A stretch of DNA of 64,000 bases, from assembly GCA_918026815.1 (NCBI GenBank), contig CAKJVC010000006.1, positions 496,001-560,000 on the forward strand, written 5' to 3'. Below, in pieces: positions 25,549-37,641 of the stretch (position 1 is its first letter; the number at the start of each line of letters is the position of its first letter). The DNA comes from Chalara sp. BL73. Taxonomy: Eukaryota > Ascomycota > Leotiomycetes > Helotiales. Both the position numbers and the translations under genes were made by a program. The notes under the pieces are model-generated. The model worked only from the letters and a program-made list of their open reading frames with translations, was not told the origin of the DNA and searched no databases.

Positions 25549-27123
25549 ATGAAGACCATTATCCCCCTGGCTGCAGTATTATATGCTTTGAGGTGTTCAG
25601 CTACCGAGCAGCTGACCCCAGAAAAGCTCGCCGCTGATATTGAGACCAAGGAGTAAGTTCCCCTGCCCGATCAATTCAACTTCCATTCATAGATATATAG
25701 ACTCCTCGGCAATCTCTGGAACTTCAACAAGATTGCCAATGACAACGGCGGGAACAGAGCATTTGGCCTTCCGGGCTACAAAGCATCATCAGACTATGTC
25801 TGGGAGCGGGCCGCAATCAGGTTTGCGCCGGAATTTGATACTTGGACTCAACACTTCAATCACACCTTCGAGCAGACCCGCCAGATCAAACTCACGGGTC
25901 CTGACGGTGAGGCGGTCACAGTCCTTAGCTTCTTGTATAATTCAGCAACGCAAGTACCAGATGGATTCACGGCTCCGTTGATTGATACGCCAGTCGATGA
26001 CACCAGAGGTCAGTTTGACAGAGCCATGAACTCTTAAAATCAAATAATACTGACATTTCAAGGATCCGCATGCTTCGAAGATCAATGGACCGGAATTGAT
26101 GCAACAGGCAAAATTGCCCTCATCAAGCGCGGAATCTGCAACATCTCTGAGAAATTGAGACTTGCAAAGAACCATGGCGCTCTCGCAGTCATCATCTGGC
26201 ACCAAACCCCCGGAACTCCAAGCTTAGCAACACTAGGAGCCGGCAACATCGGCCTTCTCGCGCCTGCAGGCCTCGTCTCTCTAGATGTCGGCACAGCATG
26301 GAAGACCCGCTTGGCCGCAGGTGAAGAGCTCGTCGTCACGTTACTTGTAGATGCCATCTTCGAGCAGCGCGAGTCCTGGAACGTCTTTGCCGAGACCAAA
26401 GAAGGGGATCCCAACAACGTGATTGTGCTCGGCGCGCATTTGGACTCTGTTCAAGCAGGACCAGGTGTCAACGACGATGGATCTGGCAGCACCGCTCTCC
26501 TTGAGATCCTGACTGCCATCCGCAGATATACAGGCATCAAGAATAAAGTCCGTTTCGCCTGGTGGGGAGCGGAAGAGAGTGGTCTCGTCGGCTCCCTCTA
26601 TTACACCTCCCAACTCAGCGAAGCAGAAGCTGACAAGATCCGGTTCTACTTCAACTACGACATGATAGGCTCACCTTTCCCGGTCTACGCCGTCTACAAA
26701 GGCACCAACCCCGGTGATGCCTATGGCGCGCAACCGCTCCTCGACTACCTCGTCGCAGCGGGCAAACCCGCCTATTTCGGTGGCTTCGGTACGGGATCAG
26801 ACTACGTCGGCTTCTTGCGTCTGGGCGTTCCATCTTCAGGCCTGTTCACAGGTGCTGGCGCGCCAACAGATCCGTGCTACCACTTAGCCTGCGACACAAC
26901 GAGCAATATTCATGTGGAGGCTCTGACACTGAATGCTAAGGCCGCAGCGTATGTTGCTGCCCAGCTTGCGTTGTCGGTGGATGGCCTCCCACCTAGGACG
27001 AAGACCTCAATTAATCCGAGAAGCCCTAAGCAGATTCGCGCGGAGCTATTCAAGTGGAAGATTGCTGCCGAGGAGGCATCGGTTGAGAAAACTTGTTCGC
27101 ATAAGGGCGGGAACACGGTATAA
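25549..27123 (+). CDS. Secreted M28 zinc aminopeptidase (aminopeptidase Y/LapB type)
   Basis: Extracellular or vacuolar aminopeptidase releasing N-terminal residues; two zinc ions at the active site. Three exons (25549-25652, 25701-26008, 26063-27123) over introns of 48 and 54 bp give 490 residues. The signal peptide is MKTIIPLAAVLYALRCSA. A PA domain covers about 125-225 (GKIALIKRGICNISEKLRLA). The peptidase domain carries all ligands: His263 and Asp275 in GAHLDSVQAGPGVNDDGSGS, the catalytic/zinc Glu pair 308-309 in WWGAEESGLVGS, Asp337 in NYDMIGSP, and His411 in DPCYHLACDT. The Cys pair around that His matches the family disulfide. The start is the first ATG and gives a clean secretion signal. 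Likely role: extracellular peptide digestion. Confidence 0.94.
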
Positions 27124-29925
27124 GAGACTAGTTAAAAGCAACGAGACCTAGAAGCACATGAGTAATATAATGTATTATGATTAGCATTGGGCGTTCTATG
27201 GTGCCGTGTTGTGCCTCTCTATTATGAGTTACATTGATAACGCAAAACTCCGTGCTATAAAATTTCAGCTAACATTTCCAGCCTACTTTTCACAGAGAAC
27301 TCTTTTCAAACTTATATCGTTTTGATCTTAAAGCAGAGTTCATTACATGTAAGAGGCGCATGCCCCGGGAAGAACATTATATCGCAAAGGCCCTCACAAA
27401 CCCTGCTTCCTGCTCTCTAAAACCGTAAATTTTAACAACGCAATCTTTCACTCGTTCGAGCGCCCGATTGCACATATGCACATATCGGCAACCGCCACTA
27501 CTCCAACGGCGCCATGACCGCGGGATCCCAGCGCAGGTGCTAACTTCGCCTTCTTAGACTGGCTCGCGATTCCGGTCTTAGCAGCCTTTTATGCTTCGTG
27601 TGCGGAGATAAGAGGTTTCGCTGCTAGAGCGAAGGATATGTTTCCCCCCCCCTAGTTTCTTCGGCTTGGCTGACAGGATCATGTTGACAGCATGGATCCG
27701 AGAGAGAGAGCGAGCCAGAGGGATGAAAGGAAGGTTCTCGCCCGTGCGGATACTGAATCAGAATGCGTGATATGCCTGCCCGAAGCGGTCCTTGGGATGC
27801 CGTATGGTAAGTATTCTGGAGGGTTCGCTACGTTTTACAAACAACGCCTCCTCCGCCATCTATCGCACGTCGTCTTCATGTCGTGCCTTGTTTGGCGGTG
27901 CTTCTTCTCTGGCGGGGGGTTAATATGATATTTTGGAGTGGCCCGGGGTCGTAAGTTTACCACGTAGGTGTTTGGTTAGGCGCGAGCCGTGATTATGGTG
28001 GATATTGTGCTCACGGCCCTCCTTGGAGGATCTTAGACAGGCGGCGTCTCTGATGGGATGGGTTATAGAAGAAGGGATGGAAGCGTCTTATAGGAGGATC
28101 TAGTCGTGTATGCCGCGAAATCCATGTTAGCGAGACCAGGGACTGGCTAGAGGCAGGCGACATTGAATTTTGGGGATGGCATTTAAATGCTGCTTGTTCT
28201 AGCCTGAAATTTATGCGGAGATATGGATAAATATCTGGGTTCCTAGGCTTTTGCAGCCCTTGCGGGGAGAGTGAAGGTGCTTTTGATAGCAAAGAGGCAG
28301 ACGACAGAATGTGTTTGCTAGGCTGAAGACTGTGGGAATTGATGGAGAGCTGCAGTGTTCCCCTTCATAAATATATGTGCATCTAGATAATAGAATGATA
28401 GGTTGTTTTTAAATTAAGAGTTTATTGGCAATAGGAACGCCCAGTGAGTGCCGCTGCTCAAATTCCCACCCACCAGGCCGACTTTCTGGTGTTTGATCTA
28501 TGCTAGAGGTCTACGAGAAGGCATCGTTGCGGTCCTTTATAGAGCACTCCATAGAGGACCGGAATTTAATATGCTAAGGTGAGTGTAGAGGTTTTGAAGA
28601 TGAAGTGAATGAGCTGTAGATAGAAAAGATCTGACTGTACCATGATGCTTCCATGTTATAAAGGAAGAGCCTTTCATAGCATAGAAGTAAAGCCACAGAA
28701 CCATAAGGCAGAAAATGACCCAACGAGAAAGGCAAGAGGGTGTCGCTATATATCACGCATGATTGCTTTCTTCCTAAATTATCAGGTTATCTTCTGATAT
28801 CGATGTTCGCTTTGAATTATGCATTTGCCTCTTGAGATTCTAGAGCTTAGCTTCGAATGTGAGGGAAATATCTGGATTTGATGGCAGGCAGGTACTTGAC
28901 AATGGCGTTTAATTTGACAAGATTTCGGGGGCTCATGAGGGCAATTCTGCTTCTTCATATATACGTATCCACCTTCAGAAAAATGCATAATCGATCTTTT
29001 AAATTGTGGGGGGATTAGCATAGCGATGCTCAGCGATCTCCATGAGTTTCCTGGCAAGCGATCTGAATTATATTCTTAGATGTGCTGCTAACATTCTTTG
29101 AAGTGTATCTAGGACGTAGATGCTGTGTTATTTTATAGATTTAATGAGAGAGGCATGATTAGCTTCAAGTGGCATGGTGAGTATGATTGAGATCTCTAAT
29201 GTTTGAATGCATAGATGTTGAATATAGCTCCGAGCCTGTATTGTATTCGTTCTTAATAAATTATAAAAGAATATTCCTTTTCACATAGAGAGGCCAATGT
29301 CTGATAGAACATAGAAACAGCAAGAGTTTTCAAGGTTTAAGCCTTCCACTTCTTCAATGAATTTGTGAGGCCTGCTTGACGTCCCTTTGAACATGTCACA
29401 GATGAGAGCTGTGATTGGAAGTACAGTATACAAGTAGGTTATAAAGGACGTGTTTGATGAAGTGCACAGCGGTTATGTGTATGACAACAACAGGATGATT
29501 GACTGAACTTCGGAAATGAAATGGCACGTTTATCCTTTGATACTAATGGTCCAATTAAGAATATATCTTCTGTCATCTTGTGAAAAATATTGACAGATGA
29601 CATGGCTGATTTTATATCTTTCAAATAAAGATTATGGAGAGAAAATAGAAGACGCTCAGGATGTTATTGCACCTGTAACCGAACTATGGGATAACTTTTA
29701 TACTTAAATCACCACCTCCAAGGATTGCCCACCTATCAAAGACAGGAAGCACGAATATGATTCAATTGCATGCTTGGAGCACACAATGCACAAAATTCAT
29801 GCGATGCCCTATCATTCTTCGATTCTATAGATACACATGCCTCCGATCCCTCAGATGGTTCCTTATATCCGCAGATGCTACTCCATCATGCAAATATCCA
29901 CCGTTCGGTTTTCTATAATGCTCAT
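27124..29925. other. Gene-poor intergenic region, 2.8 kb
   Basis: No supported gene. A plus-strand frame from 27692 holds ESECVICL followed by a possible GTAAGT donor, but no second half of a RING finger was found. 28400-29700 is AT-rich with no long frame. Confidence 0.5.
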
Positions 29926-30461
29926 CTAATGCTTGGCCTCAACCTCCTCCTCCGGCTCCTCAAACCAGCTGTCACTCGTCTCAGCCGCGGCCCCTCCCTC
30001 CTGTCCCTCAACCTCTACAGCACTAGCCTCATACGCCTTCAACTCGTTCGCGATATCGGACTCCTCGGGGCTCTTTGGTGCCTTGGGCGCGCTGAACTTC
30101 TGGACCTGTCCCTCGGAGTCGGAGGCCTTGACCGCGGGCACCTTGTAGGCCTTTAGTTCACGGAGGTATAGGTCTTGGACGAGGTCCGCTGGGGGTTGTT
30201 AGCTGGAATTTTGCTTCCGGAAGAAAGAGGTTGAGGCGTAGGCCTTGGGCTGTTCTTGTAATTGCTACCTTATGGCCTCGTGGAGGGAATCAAGGGAGGG
30301 AAAAAGGACGAACCTTGACGGATGGCTGTAGGGGTGATGAAAGTGCGCTTGCAGACCACGCTGGTTGCGACGCGGGTGATTGTGGAGCGCTGCTATTGTC
30401 AGTTCCGTATATCGTAAATTGAGGGGGCATCTACCGAGGCTCTGAGTGAGTGTGCGAGCAT
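29926..30461 (-). CDS. atp14: Mitochondrial F1F0 ATP synthase subunit h (Atp14)
   Basis: Peripheral-stalk subunit of mitochondrial ATP synthase. Three exons (30435-30461, 30314-30389, 29926-30188) over introns of 45 and 125 bp give 121 residues. The N-terminus MLAHSLRASRSTITRVATSV is Arg/Ser-rich without acids, a mitochondrial presequence. The core is the family signature RQADLVQDLYLRELKAYK, followed by KVQKF-like GQVQKFSAPKAPKSPEESD and a second LKAYEAS. The C-terminus is acidic with DSWFEEPEEE, as in fungal subunit h. The first exon encodes only nine residues, so the gene is easily truncated by automatic annotation. Confidence 0.9.
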
Positions 30462-31071
30462 GATGACGGTTGGTGTGGTGTCAATTGGATGTTTTGACTT
30501 CGTCGAGAGGTTCCGGCTTGAGATGAGATCTTTGAAAAGCGAGGTTAGGTGTTGGTGCCTGAGGCATAAACTTCTGGTCCACCTTGTATCGAGGTTCGAC
30601 CTACATCAGGTCATATATTCTGCAGGTCATATATTCTACACCTAGTTTGTTGACAACTCTAGGGATTTTGAAGAATTTCTAGAATTTCAAGCGAAATTCG
30701 AGAAATTAATTCGATCTAAGGATTTAATAGTTAAGGAGCTACGAACTATTAATTTCCTTTCCTAACTCATGCACATGGAAAGCCGTTCCTAGTTTCTGGA
30801 TTTTAATTTCAGGGCAGTCTAGTTGTTTTGTATGTTGCAAACTCTTTCAATAATGAGTGGTCCAACATTTGACGAAGTGAGACTTGGTATCACTTTTCAC
30901 CCTCCCTCTGTCGCTGATATCTTATGTCCGAAATATGGAGCAAAACTCTTTCACAATACTTGAGTAGCTTGTTCTGGCGTTCAGCTTTTCCGTAGAGTTC
31001 AGATCTTTTCAGATTTTTTTCTTCTAAATCCTTGCTAGATAACCTCATAAATGACCCCACAAACACATCAT
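30462..31071. other. Intergenic, ATP14 promoter side
   Basis: AT-rich spacer between two minus-strand genes; it holds the ATP14 promoter and the 3' flank of the hydratase. No gene seen. Confidence 0.6.
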
Positions 31072-32151
31072 CTACAACTTGCTGCCACCTCCGCTAACAG
31101 GCTTCATCAGAGCGCGTCCATTGCTCAAGCACACCTTCCCTCCCTCAACCGAAGTTTGGAAACGGATCTCCTCCCACCCGTCCTTTACTATGCCCGTCTT
31201 CCAAATTTCGGTAACAAGCTTGTCTCCAGGCTTGACTGGAGATGCAAAACGGGCCTGGAATTCTTTTATGTTATTTGGGTCACTACCACCAACGGCTTTC
31301 AGAAGCCCGTGGGCAGCAAAGTTATAACTGGAAAGGCCATGCATGATGGCCCCTCCAAAACCCATCCGCTGTCCTGGCTCAGGAGTTGCGTGAAGAGGGT
31401 TGTAGTCGCCGTTCAATCTGCTTATGTTAGTTATATTTCCTGGATTAAAGGGAAGTGGAAAGAAACAAACCTATACAACAACGCACTCTCGACATTCGTC
31501 TGATGCTCTGCCACAGCATCTGGTTTCTTCCCCTGGGGCGGCGGGAAATTTTCCGTCGCAGGACCCTTTGGTCCTCCCCATCCACCCTGTCCCACATAGA
31601 AAGCGCTGCCGACCATCTTCACGTAGCTCTCGCCCGTCGCCTTGTCCACGATATCCTGCTGCGTCTCCACGACGCTACCGGGCTTTCCTTTATCATATAC
31701 ACCGAGTATCTTTGCCCGAAGCTCGAAGGTCTTGCCAGCGGAGGTGACAGGGAGGGGCTTCAGCAAGGTGATGATACGCTGTCCGTCGACGACGCGGGTG
31801 GCGTCGAACTTGGGCACGCCGGGAATGGGGTTGGACTTTTGGGCGGCATAAAAGTCAATTACTTCTTGTGTCGAGTTTTTGAATGCTGCAGAGCATGGTT
31901 AGAGAGTGGCTCAGAATGGGAAGGGAACTACTCACGGAGGATGACAGGATAGGTCGGGAAGACGGCGAAGTTTGGGTGGAGTTCCTGGGTCCATATTAGG
32001 AATGCCATTGAGAACAGAATCAGAGTCTTACATATAAGAAATGTAGTTCATCGACTGTGCAGCCAATGCTGTTTGCGAACAGTAGGACATCTCTCTTTAA
32101 CCAGGTCACCTCCACGGGTGGGTATTGAAAGCCAACTCCTGGACCGCTCAT
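31072..32151 (-). CDS. Peroxisomal hot-dog enoyl-CoA hydratase 2 / MaoC-like dehydratase
   Basis: Adds water to trans-2-enoyl-CoA to give the (3R)-hydroxyacyl-CoA in peroxisomal fatty-acid breakdown. Four exons (32032-32151, 31936-31984, 31471-31885, 31072-31417) over introns of 47, 50 and 53 bp give 309 residues. The catalytic hydratase-2 motif is in the second hot-dog repeat: LNGDYNPLHATPEPGQRMGF, with the Asp and His that activate water, followed by GGAIMHGL. The N-terminal half (GVGFQYPPVEVTWLKRDVLL, VILPFKNS) is the degenerate first hot-dog. The protein ends SKL, a textbook peroxisomal import signal. In most fungi this activity sits in the multifunctional protein Fox2; here it is a free-standing copy, so it may serve a special acyl substrate. 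Divergent from the NADAR gene, sharing a 705-bp promoter region. Confidence 0.92.
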
Positions 32152-32856
32152 GTTGCTAATTGGCAATATGTAGCTATAGATATGTTGATAGAAGTACTAA
32201 GGGCAATGGAAAAGACGCGTGCACAGCAATTGAAGCAAAGGATATAAGATGCGATGTGCGAAATGTTCCTTTCCCCAGGGTTTTGATGCTGTCCTGTCCT
32301 CCCCACACTAGCACTTGGTCCCTTAGCTCCAGCCGAACCTCGGCAGTTCTGCTCGGGCCAGTGTCACTGACATGTCCACACAAACTTAAAATCCTTTCTA
32401 CGGCATGTTTTCTCGGGAGAGTGCTCTTGGAAGGGCTTCAATCGAGGCTCCAGGCACGAGCTGCTCAGTTCAACATTGGAATTACTGTAAGTCTGTGTTG
32501 GATGAAAATGCACAGGCAGGTCAATGCCAAGGCCCGCTTCAAGCAGGCTATCGGGAGGAGATGTCGAGTCATCGGCAGCCGTGTACATAATTGTATCCAT
32601 GACTAGCTCTATCTCAAGGCTGAGTCTAAGGCTGTCTTCACTCTCAAGTCCTTTCTATAACTTGAAACGATGGGAAGAGACTCATGCCGTCTTATCATGT
32701 CTTCCCAGCCTTCATGACTCCCACGGCGTAGCCGCCTTGAGCAGCTTCAGTCGTTTGCTATAAACCTGCCCCTCCTTCACTAAACCTCTAGGTTGCCTCT
32801 GTACATCACACTCTGCATCGCGGCGCAACCATCAAAGCGGTATCAAGTCGAACAGA
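32152..32856. other. Bidirectional promoter region
   Basis: Separates the divergent hydratase and NADAR genes. ORFs within it on both strands lack recognisable content. Confidence 0.6.
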
Positions 32857-33501
32857 ATGTCGTCTTCATCCGATACACCAGGAGCAGAAGGGGGAGCAGT
32901 CTACTTTTGGAGAGAGTATGGCGATAATCACGATTTCCTATCCCAGTGGTACACCTCGCCGTTCACAGCAGCTGAGGATGGTATCACCTATGTCACCGCA
33001 GAACAGTACACCGCCGCACAATTCCCCCTTCCGTGACCCAAAATTGACAAAACTGGCAGATACATGATGTACCAAAAAGCCATTCTCTTCAGCGACCAAG
33101 AGCGAGCAGCCGCGATCCTCAAGACCACCTCGCCCAAGACGCAGAAGGCATTGGGAAGGAAAGTCACGCCGTTTGTGAATGATACTTGGAACAAGAATCG
33201 CGAGCGCATTGTCCAGGATGGCAGCTACTACAAGTTCAAGAATGGGAAGGATTTGGAGGGCATGCCGTTGAAGGAGAGGTTGCTGGCCACAGGGAATAGA
33301 GAGTTGGTGGAGGCGAGCCCTATGGATCGCATTTGGGGGGTGGGGTTTGGAGAGAAGAACGCGGAGAAGAATCGCAAGAGCTGGGGATTAAATTTGCTGG
33401 GGAAGGCGCTGATGCACGCTAGGGACAGGCTTAGGGAGGATGATCAGGAAGCAGAGACGAGAAGGGCGGGGGAAGAGAAGGCTGCAAAGAGGAAAGATTG
33501 A
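32857..33501 (+). CDS. NADAR (YbiA-like) domain protein
   Basis: Member of the NADAR family, whose characterised members hydrolyse N-glycosidic bonds of riboflavin-pathway intermediates or act in ADP-ribose/NAD chemistry. Two exons (32857-33005, 33060-33501) over a 54-bp intron give 196 residues. The splice rebuilds the signature TAEQYMMYQKAILF; either exon alone lacks it. Further family marks: VYFWREYGDNHDFLSQWYTS near the start (the W/F-rich strand), ALGRKVTPF, ELVEASPMDRIWGVGF (the D-x-x-W-G-x-G motif) and WGLNLLGKALMHARDRL. The C-terminus is a charged helix. No targeting signal. Convergent with TFIIB. Probably a metabolite-damage or salvage enzyme; the substrate is inferred only from the family. 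Confidence 0.92.
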
Positions 33502-33962
33502 AGATCACACAATTTTGAAGGGAACATGGATGCTGTGTATGGTTGTCTTGCGACGATGGTATTGAGTACCCAACTTTTTAGGTATTATTAGTTCTAAGTG
33601 CTGTTTCGATCACGAAAATGCAGTCACAATTCCCGGGCATATGGATTCTATATGCATCTTTTAAGATTGCTGTGTGCTATGGAGTAAACTTCCAAGAAAC
33701 ACGAGCAACCAGTGTTAGCGCTGTATAATTCCCACAATTTACGGAAAACTATTCCTGGAGCGTCAGGCCCACTGCCACGTCTTTGTCCTGCTGAAGTAAG
33801 ATCAAGCTCAAACCTCAATTAACTGTACCGCAGAACACCTCCAGTCGATATCAGAGCAAGCCTCGCATAGCACAACCATTAGAAACAGAGCTAAGCTCCT
33901 CTGATCCCTAAAGTTCTCTGAAATCAACGAAATATAACGGTCAAATCAACTACTCATTTCGT
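33502..33962. other. Convergent 3' intergenic region
   Basis: Shared 3' flank of the NADAR and TFIIB genes; no gene seen. Confidence 0.65.
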
Positions 33963-35063
33963 TTAAGCCGCAGGAAGCAGATCCCATGGGATGACACCAT
34001 CCTTGAACCATGAAGCCTCAATGAGTGTCTCGCGCTCTGCGTGCATCTGCTTATAGGCGTTACGAATAGTACTATCACTAACACCAGCGACCGCAGAGAT
34101 CTCCTTGGGGGTTCGAGGATTATTAAGCAGATAGGATGTCATGAAGATACTCGAAGCTGCGATGGAAAGTGGAGATCTACCACCGAGGTCACCATGATCT
34201 GCCACTTTCTTCGCGAGTGCTTGAGCAACAATAGTGAATCTGTTCTCCCTAAGACCAATTTGACTGTTGAAACGGACAATGAGCTCTGAAGCCTCGGTTG
34301 CAGTAGTAACCTTGTATGTATCGGGAGGAGCGATATGACCTTCAGCTTGAGATTAATACATAGTAAATAATAGTAGTAACCACATAATCTTACCTTTGTT
34401 AGCAACTTGATTCTTGGCCGAATCTTCTGCAAAGAACTTCTCCAATGCCTTGAAAATTCGCCCAATCTCCTTCTTGCTAACCTTCGTCATGGCGAAAACC
34501 TCACGGAAAGTTCGAGGGACCTTGCACTGACGGCAGGCGATGAAAATGCATCCAGAGATGATAACATCCAACGACTTGCCCTTGAATGCTTTGGCATCGT
34601 CAACACGCTTGTAGAGGTGTTTGGCAGTATCAGAGACATTCTTAGACATGTTGACAGAATCACAGTGGGCACCAATCTCCTTATAGGCAGCAAGCAAGCT
34701 CTTCGTGGCTTTGTCTGCGTTGACTTTTCCGTGAGCACGGTGAAGATCTCGACCAAGTTTATTCTCTCCAAAGGCGATTGAAGTAGAAAGTTGAGAGCCG
34801 TTGAGAAGAGGATTTGCGGCATCACCAACACGGGAAGGATCATCCGTGCCTTGGTCATCGTTTGCGAATGTACGCCATTCAGAACGAGTATCAACGATGC
34901 GGTCACCAATGACGAGGCCGCAGGAACCGCAGACCAAGTCACCAGAAGAGAACTCCTCGACCAGGTTTGGAGGGATTTCTTTACAGTCTTTGCAGATAGC
35001 AGTCAAGTTGAGATTTTGGACAAAAGGCTCGTCCATGCCTCCAGTCTGAGCTGGTGCCATCAT
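33963..35063 (-). CDS. RNA polymerase II general transcription factor TFIIB
   Basis: Bridges TBP-bound promoters and RNA polymerase II and helps set the start site; nuclear. Two exons (34394-35063, 33963-34339) over a 54-bp intron give 348 residues, the usual length. The zinc ribbon is Cys24/Cys27 (CKDC) and Cys45/Cys48 (CGSC). The B-finger/reader region has VDTRSEWRTFANDD. Cyclin repeat 1 contains KLGRDLHRAHG and DVIISGCIFIACRQ; repeat 2, after the intron, contains ELIVRFNSQIGL and SIAASSIFMTSYLL, followed by AGVSDSTIRNAYKQM. All parts are intact. Two adjacent ATGs occur at 35063 and 35060; the first is used here. Divergent from Rpt5. Confidence 0.96.
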
Positions 35064-35975
35064 TTTGGATGTATAAGGCTTTGCAATGTATATGTTATCT
35101 TTAGGATCGAACGTCGGCCTGCGCGGTCCGCGCTTTCTGATTTGCTTTCGCTTCTTCGATACCGCAGCACGAGAACGTAGGTCTGTGGTCGGCTTCTTGC
35201 AAAGAAGTTGAGTTGTACACTTCTTGAAAAGTTGGGAATGCAGTTTGGCGGTATTGACTGGAAGCTGCTTCGAAGCGCAGTCGAGAGAATTACGGACAGA
35301 GGCGTTATGCCTGCTGTACCCTTTGTGGCAAGAAAATGATCAAAGAGAAATGCCTGTGCGCTGTTTGACGATATGAAAGTGGTTGAGCCTGGCTCGAAGT
35401 GTAGGTGAGAACTAGATAATTGCAAGGTATGACTGTACGCTGGATAAATGAGCAGTTGAAAAGAAGGTTAGAGTGATGAATCGAAAGTGCGCCGAAGAGG
35501 GTCGGTGAATGATTCCAGAGCTGAAGACCAGTTAAGGCGTCCGGAACGAGGATTCACTGGCGTCGTCAGATTTCACGTTTAAGTCGTAGTCTATGATTTG
35601 CAAAGATGACCTGCAACTTCGAGATATATTCAGACGACAGTCGACGGGCTTTGACACTGAAGGAACGGTTGTTGGAGAGGGATTGATGGGAGGAGGCGAT
35701 GCAGCCTAGAAGTAGCATGAAGATTTCAGGTTCTCGGCGCTTCTTCCTGCACGTGATATAAGCCTTGTTGATGACATAAGCGCCAGCCTCACCCATTACG
35801 GTGACCTTTTTTAATAAGGCATCGAAGAACGCGAAGCTCCATCGTGCCTTAACAAGCTCAAGGGTCAACTGCTCTACGGAACCAACTGTTACTCTACAAC
35901 AGCACCACTTTCTCGATTGTTTAATCTCATCCACCTTTTAGAGTAACTCCAATTCCATATCATATCTAGCTCGTC
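35064..35975. other. Bidirectional promoter region of TFIIB and Rpt5
   Basis: 912 bp. Two 120-codon minus-strand frames here have no recognisable domain and lie where promoters and 5' UTRs are expected. Confidence 0.6.
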
Positions 35976-37452
35976 ATGTCTACCTTAGAAGATCTCGAAG
36001 ACCTCGAGCGCGAGCAGAAGGAAGACAAACAGGATGAGGATAAGGATAAGAAGTCAGATCGAAAGGGTGATGCTGAGATGAAAGATGCAGATTCTGAGGA
36101 GAAAGAAGAAGATCCAATAGATGAAGAAATCTACAGTCTCAGCACAGCAGATATTCTCACGCGGAGAAGGCTTCTGGAAAACGATTCACGGATCATGAAG
36201 AGTGAATTTCAACGTTTGACACATGAGAAGGCTACCATGAACGAGAAGATCAAGGACAACCTGGAAAAGATCGAGAACAACCGGTATGCAGTTTTGATGC
36301 GATGGATAACGTCTTCTAACATCTAAATAGGCAATTACCCTATCTCGTTGGCAATGTCGTTGAGCTTCTTGATCTTGACCCAACCGCAGAGTCGGCCGAG
36401 GAGGGGGCCAATATCGATCTTGATGCCACACGAGTGGGCAAATCCGCCGTCATAAAAACATCTACCAGACAAACTATCTTTCTACCATTGATTGGTCTAG
36501 TTGATCCCGAAACCTTAAAACCTGGAGACTTGATTGGTGTTAACAAGGATTCATACTTGGTCCTCGACACGTTACCGGCAGAGTATGACAGTAGAGTGAA
36601 GGCTATGGAGGTAGATGAGAAGCCAACAGAAAAGTACACGGATGTAGGAGGACTAGATAAGCAGATTGAGGAACTGGTGGAAGCCATTGTTTGGCCCATG
36701 AAGGAGGCTGAGCGTTTTAAGAAGATAGGCATCAAAGCTCCAAAGGGTATGCGTTTGATCCACTGAACATGTCAGGATATGCTAACCCTGCGAAAGGCGC
36801 TCTTATGTACGGTCCTCCAGGCACTGGCAAAACTCTTCTCGCTAGAGCTTGTGCTGCGCAGACCGACGCCACCTTCCTCAAACTCGCCGGGCCTCAGCTC
36901 GTACAAATGTTCATTGGTGATGGTGCTAAGCTAGTACGGGATTGCTTTGCTTTGGCAAAGGAGAAGGCGCCTGCGATTATCTTCATTGATGAATTAGATG
37001 CCGTTGGTACGAAGCGTTTCGACAGTGAGAAGAGTGGAGACAGAGAAGTCCAGCGAACTATGTTAGAGCTACTAAATCAACTTGATGGTTTCGCCTCTGA
37101 TGATAGGATCAAGGTCCTCGCAGCTACGAACAGAATTGATGTTCTTGATCCTGCGCTGCTTCGTTCAGGACGTTTGGATAGGAAGATAGAGTTCCCTCTA
37201 CCAAACGAGGAAGCGCGCGCTCAGATATTGAAGATTCACAGCCGAAAAATGACTGTGGATGATGCTGTCAACTGGCCGGAATTGGCACGAAGTACAGACG
37301 AATTTGGCGGTGCCCAGCTTAAAGCCGTATGTGTTGAAGCTGGTATGATTGCACTGAGAATGGGCAAAGCCAAGATTAGCCACGAGCACTATGTCGATGC
37401 TATCGCCGAGGTGCAGGCAAAAAAGAAAGAGGTTATATCACTGTACGCTTAA
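35976..37452 (+). CDS. rpt5: 26S proteasome regulatory ATPase Rpt5 (subunit 6A)
   Basis: One of six AAA ATPases in the base of the 19S particle; unfolds substrates and opens the 20S gate. Three exons (35976-36283, 36331-36746, 36797-37452) over introns of 47 and 50 bp give 459 residues. N-terminal coiled coil ([18 protein letters not shown]), OB domain ([37 protein letters not shown]), then the AAA module: Walker A GPPGTGKT at 247-254, Walker B IIFIDELD at 302-309, second region of homology [20 protein letters not shown]. It ends LYA, the HbYX motif that docks in the 20S alpha ring. The first 55 residues are very rich in Asp/Glu/Lys, longer than in many orthologues. Convergent with the recombinase-like gene, 189 bp away. 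Confidence 0.97.
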
Positions 37453-37641
37453 GTATTTGTTGGCGTTGGCATTGGCATAGGCTAGGCTTAGATAGCTACT
37501 GCTTGCAAAAGGCAATAATCATACCCATTCATGTATTATACAGCCATGACCCATATGGTCCCGAAATCGGTTCCGTCTATTTATGTCCCTCATGTCTTAA
37601 TACCGGTAACGACCTTCTCATTACGCTGCAGTGTAGCTGTC

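Noticed and set aside
27692..27928. ESECVICL followed by GTAAGT, hinting at a RING gene
   Set aside because: Downstream sequence offers no Cys/His pattern to complete a RING finger.
35566..35934. 122-codon minus-strand frame
   Set aside because: Lies in the shared promoter region of TFIIB and Rpt5, with no domain.
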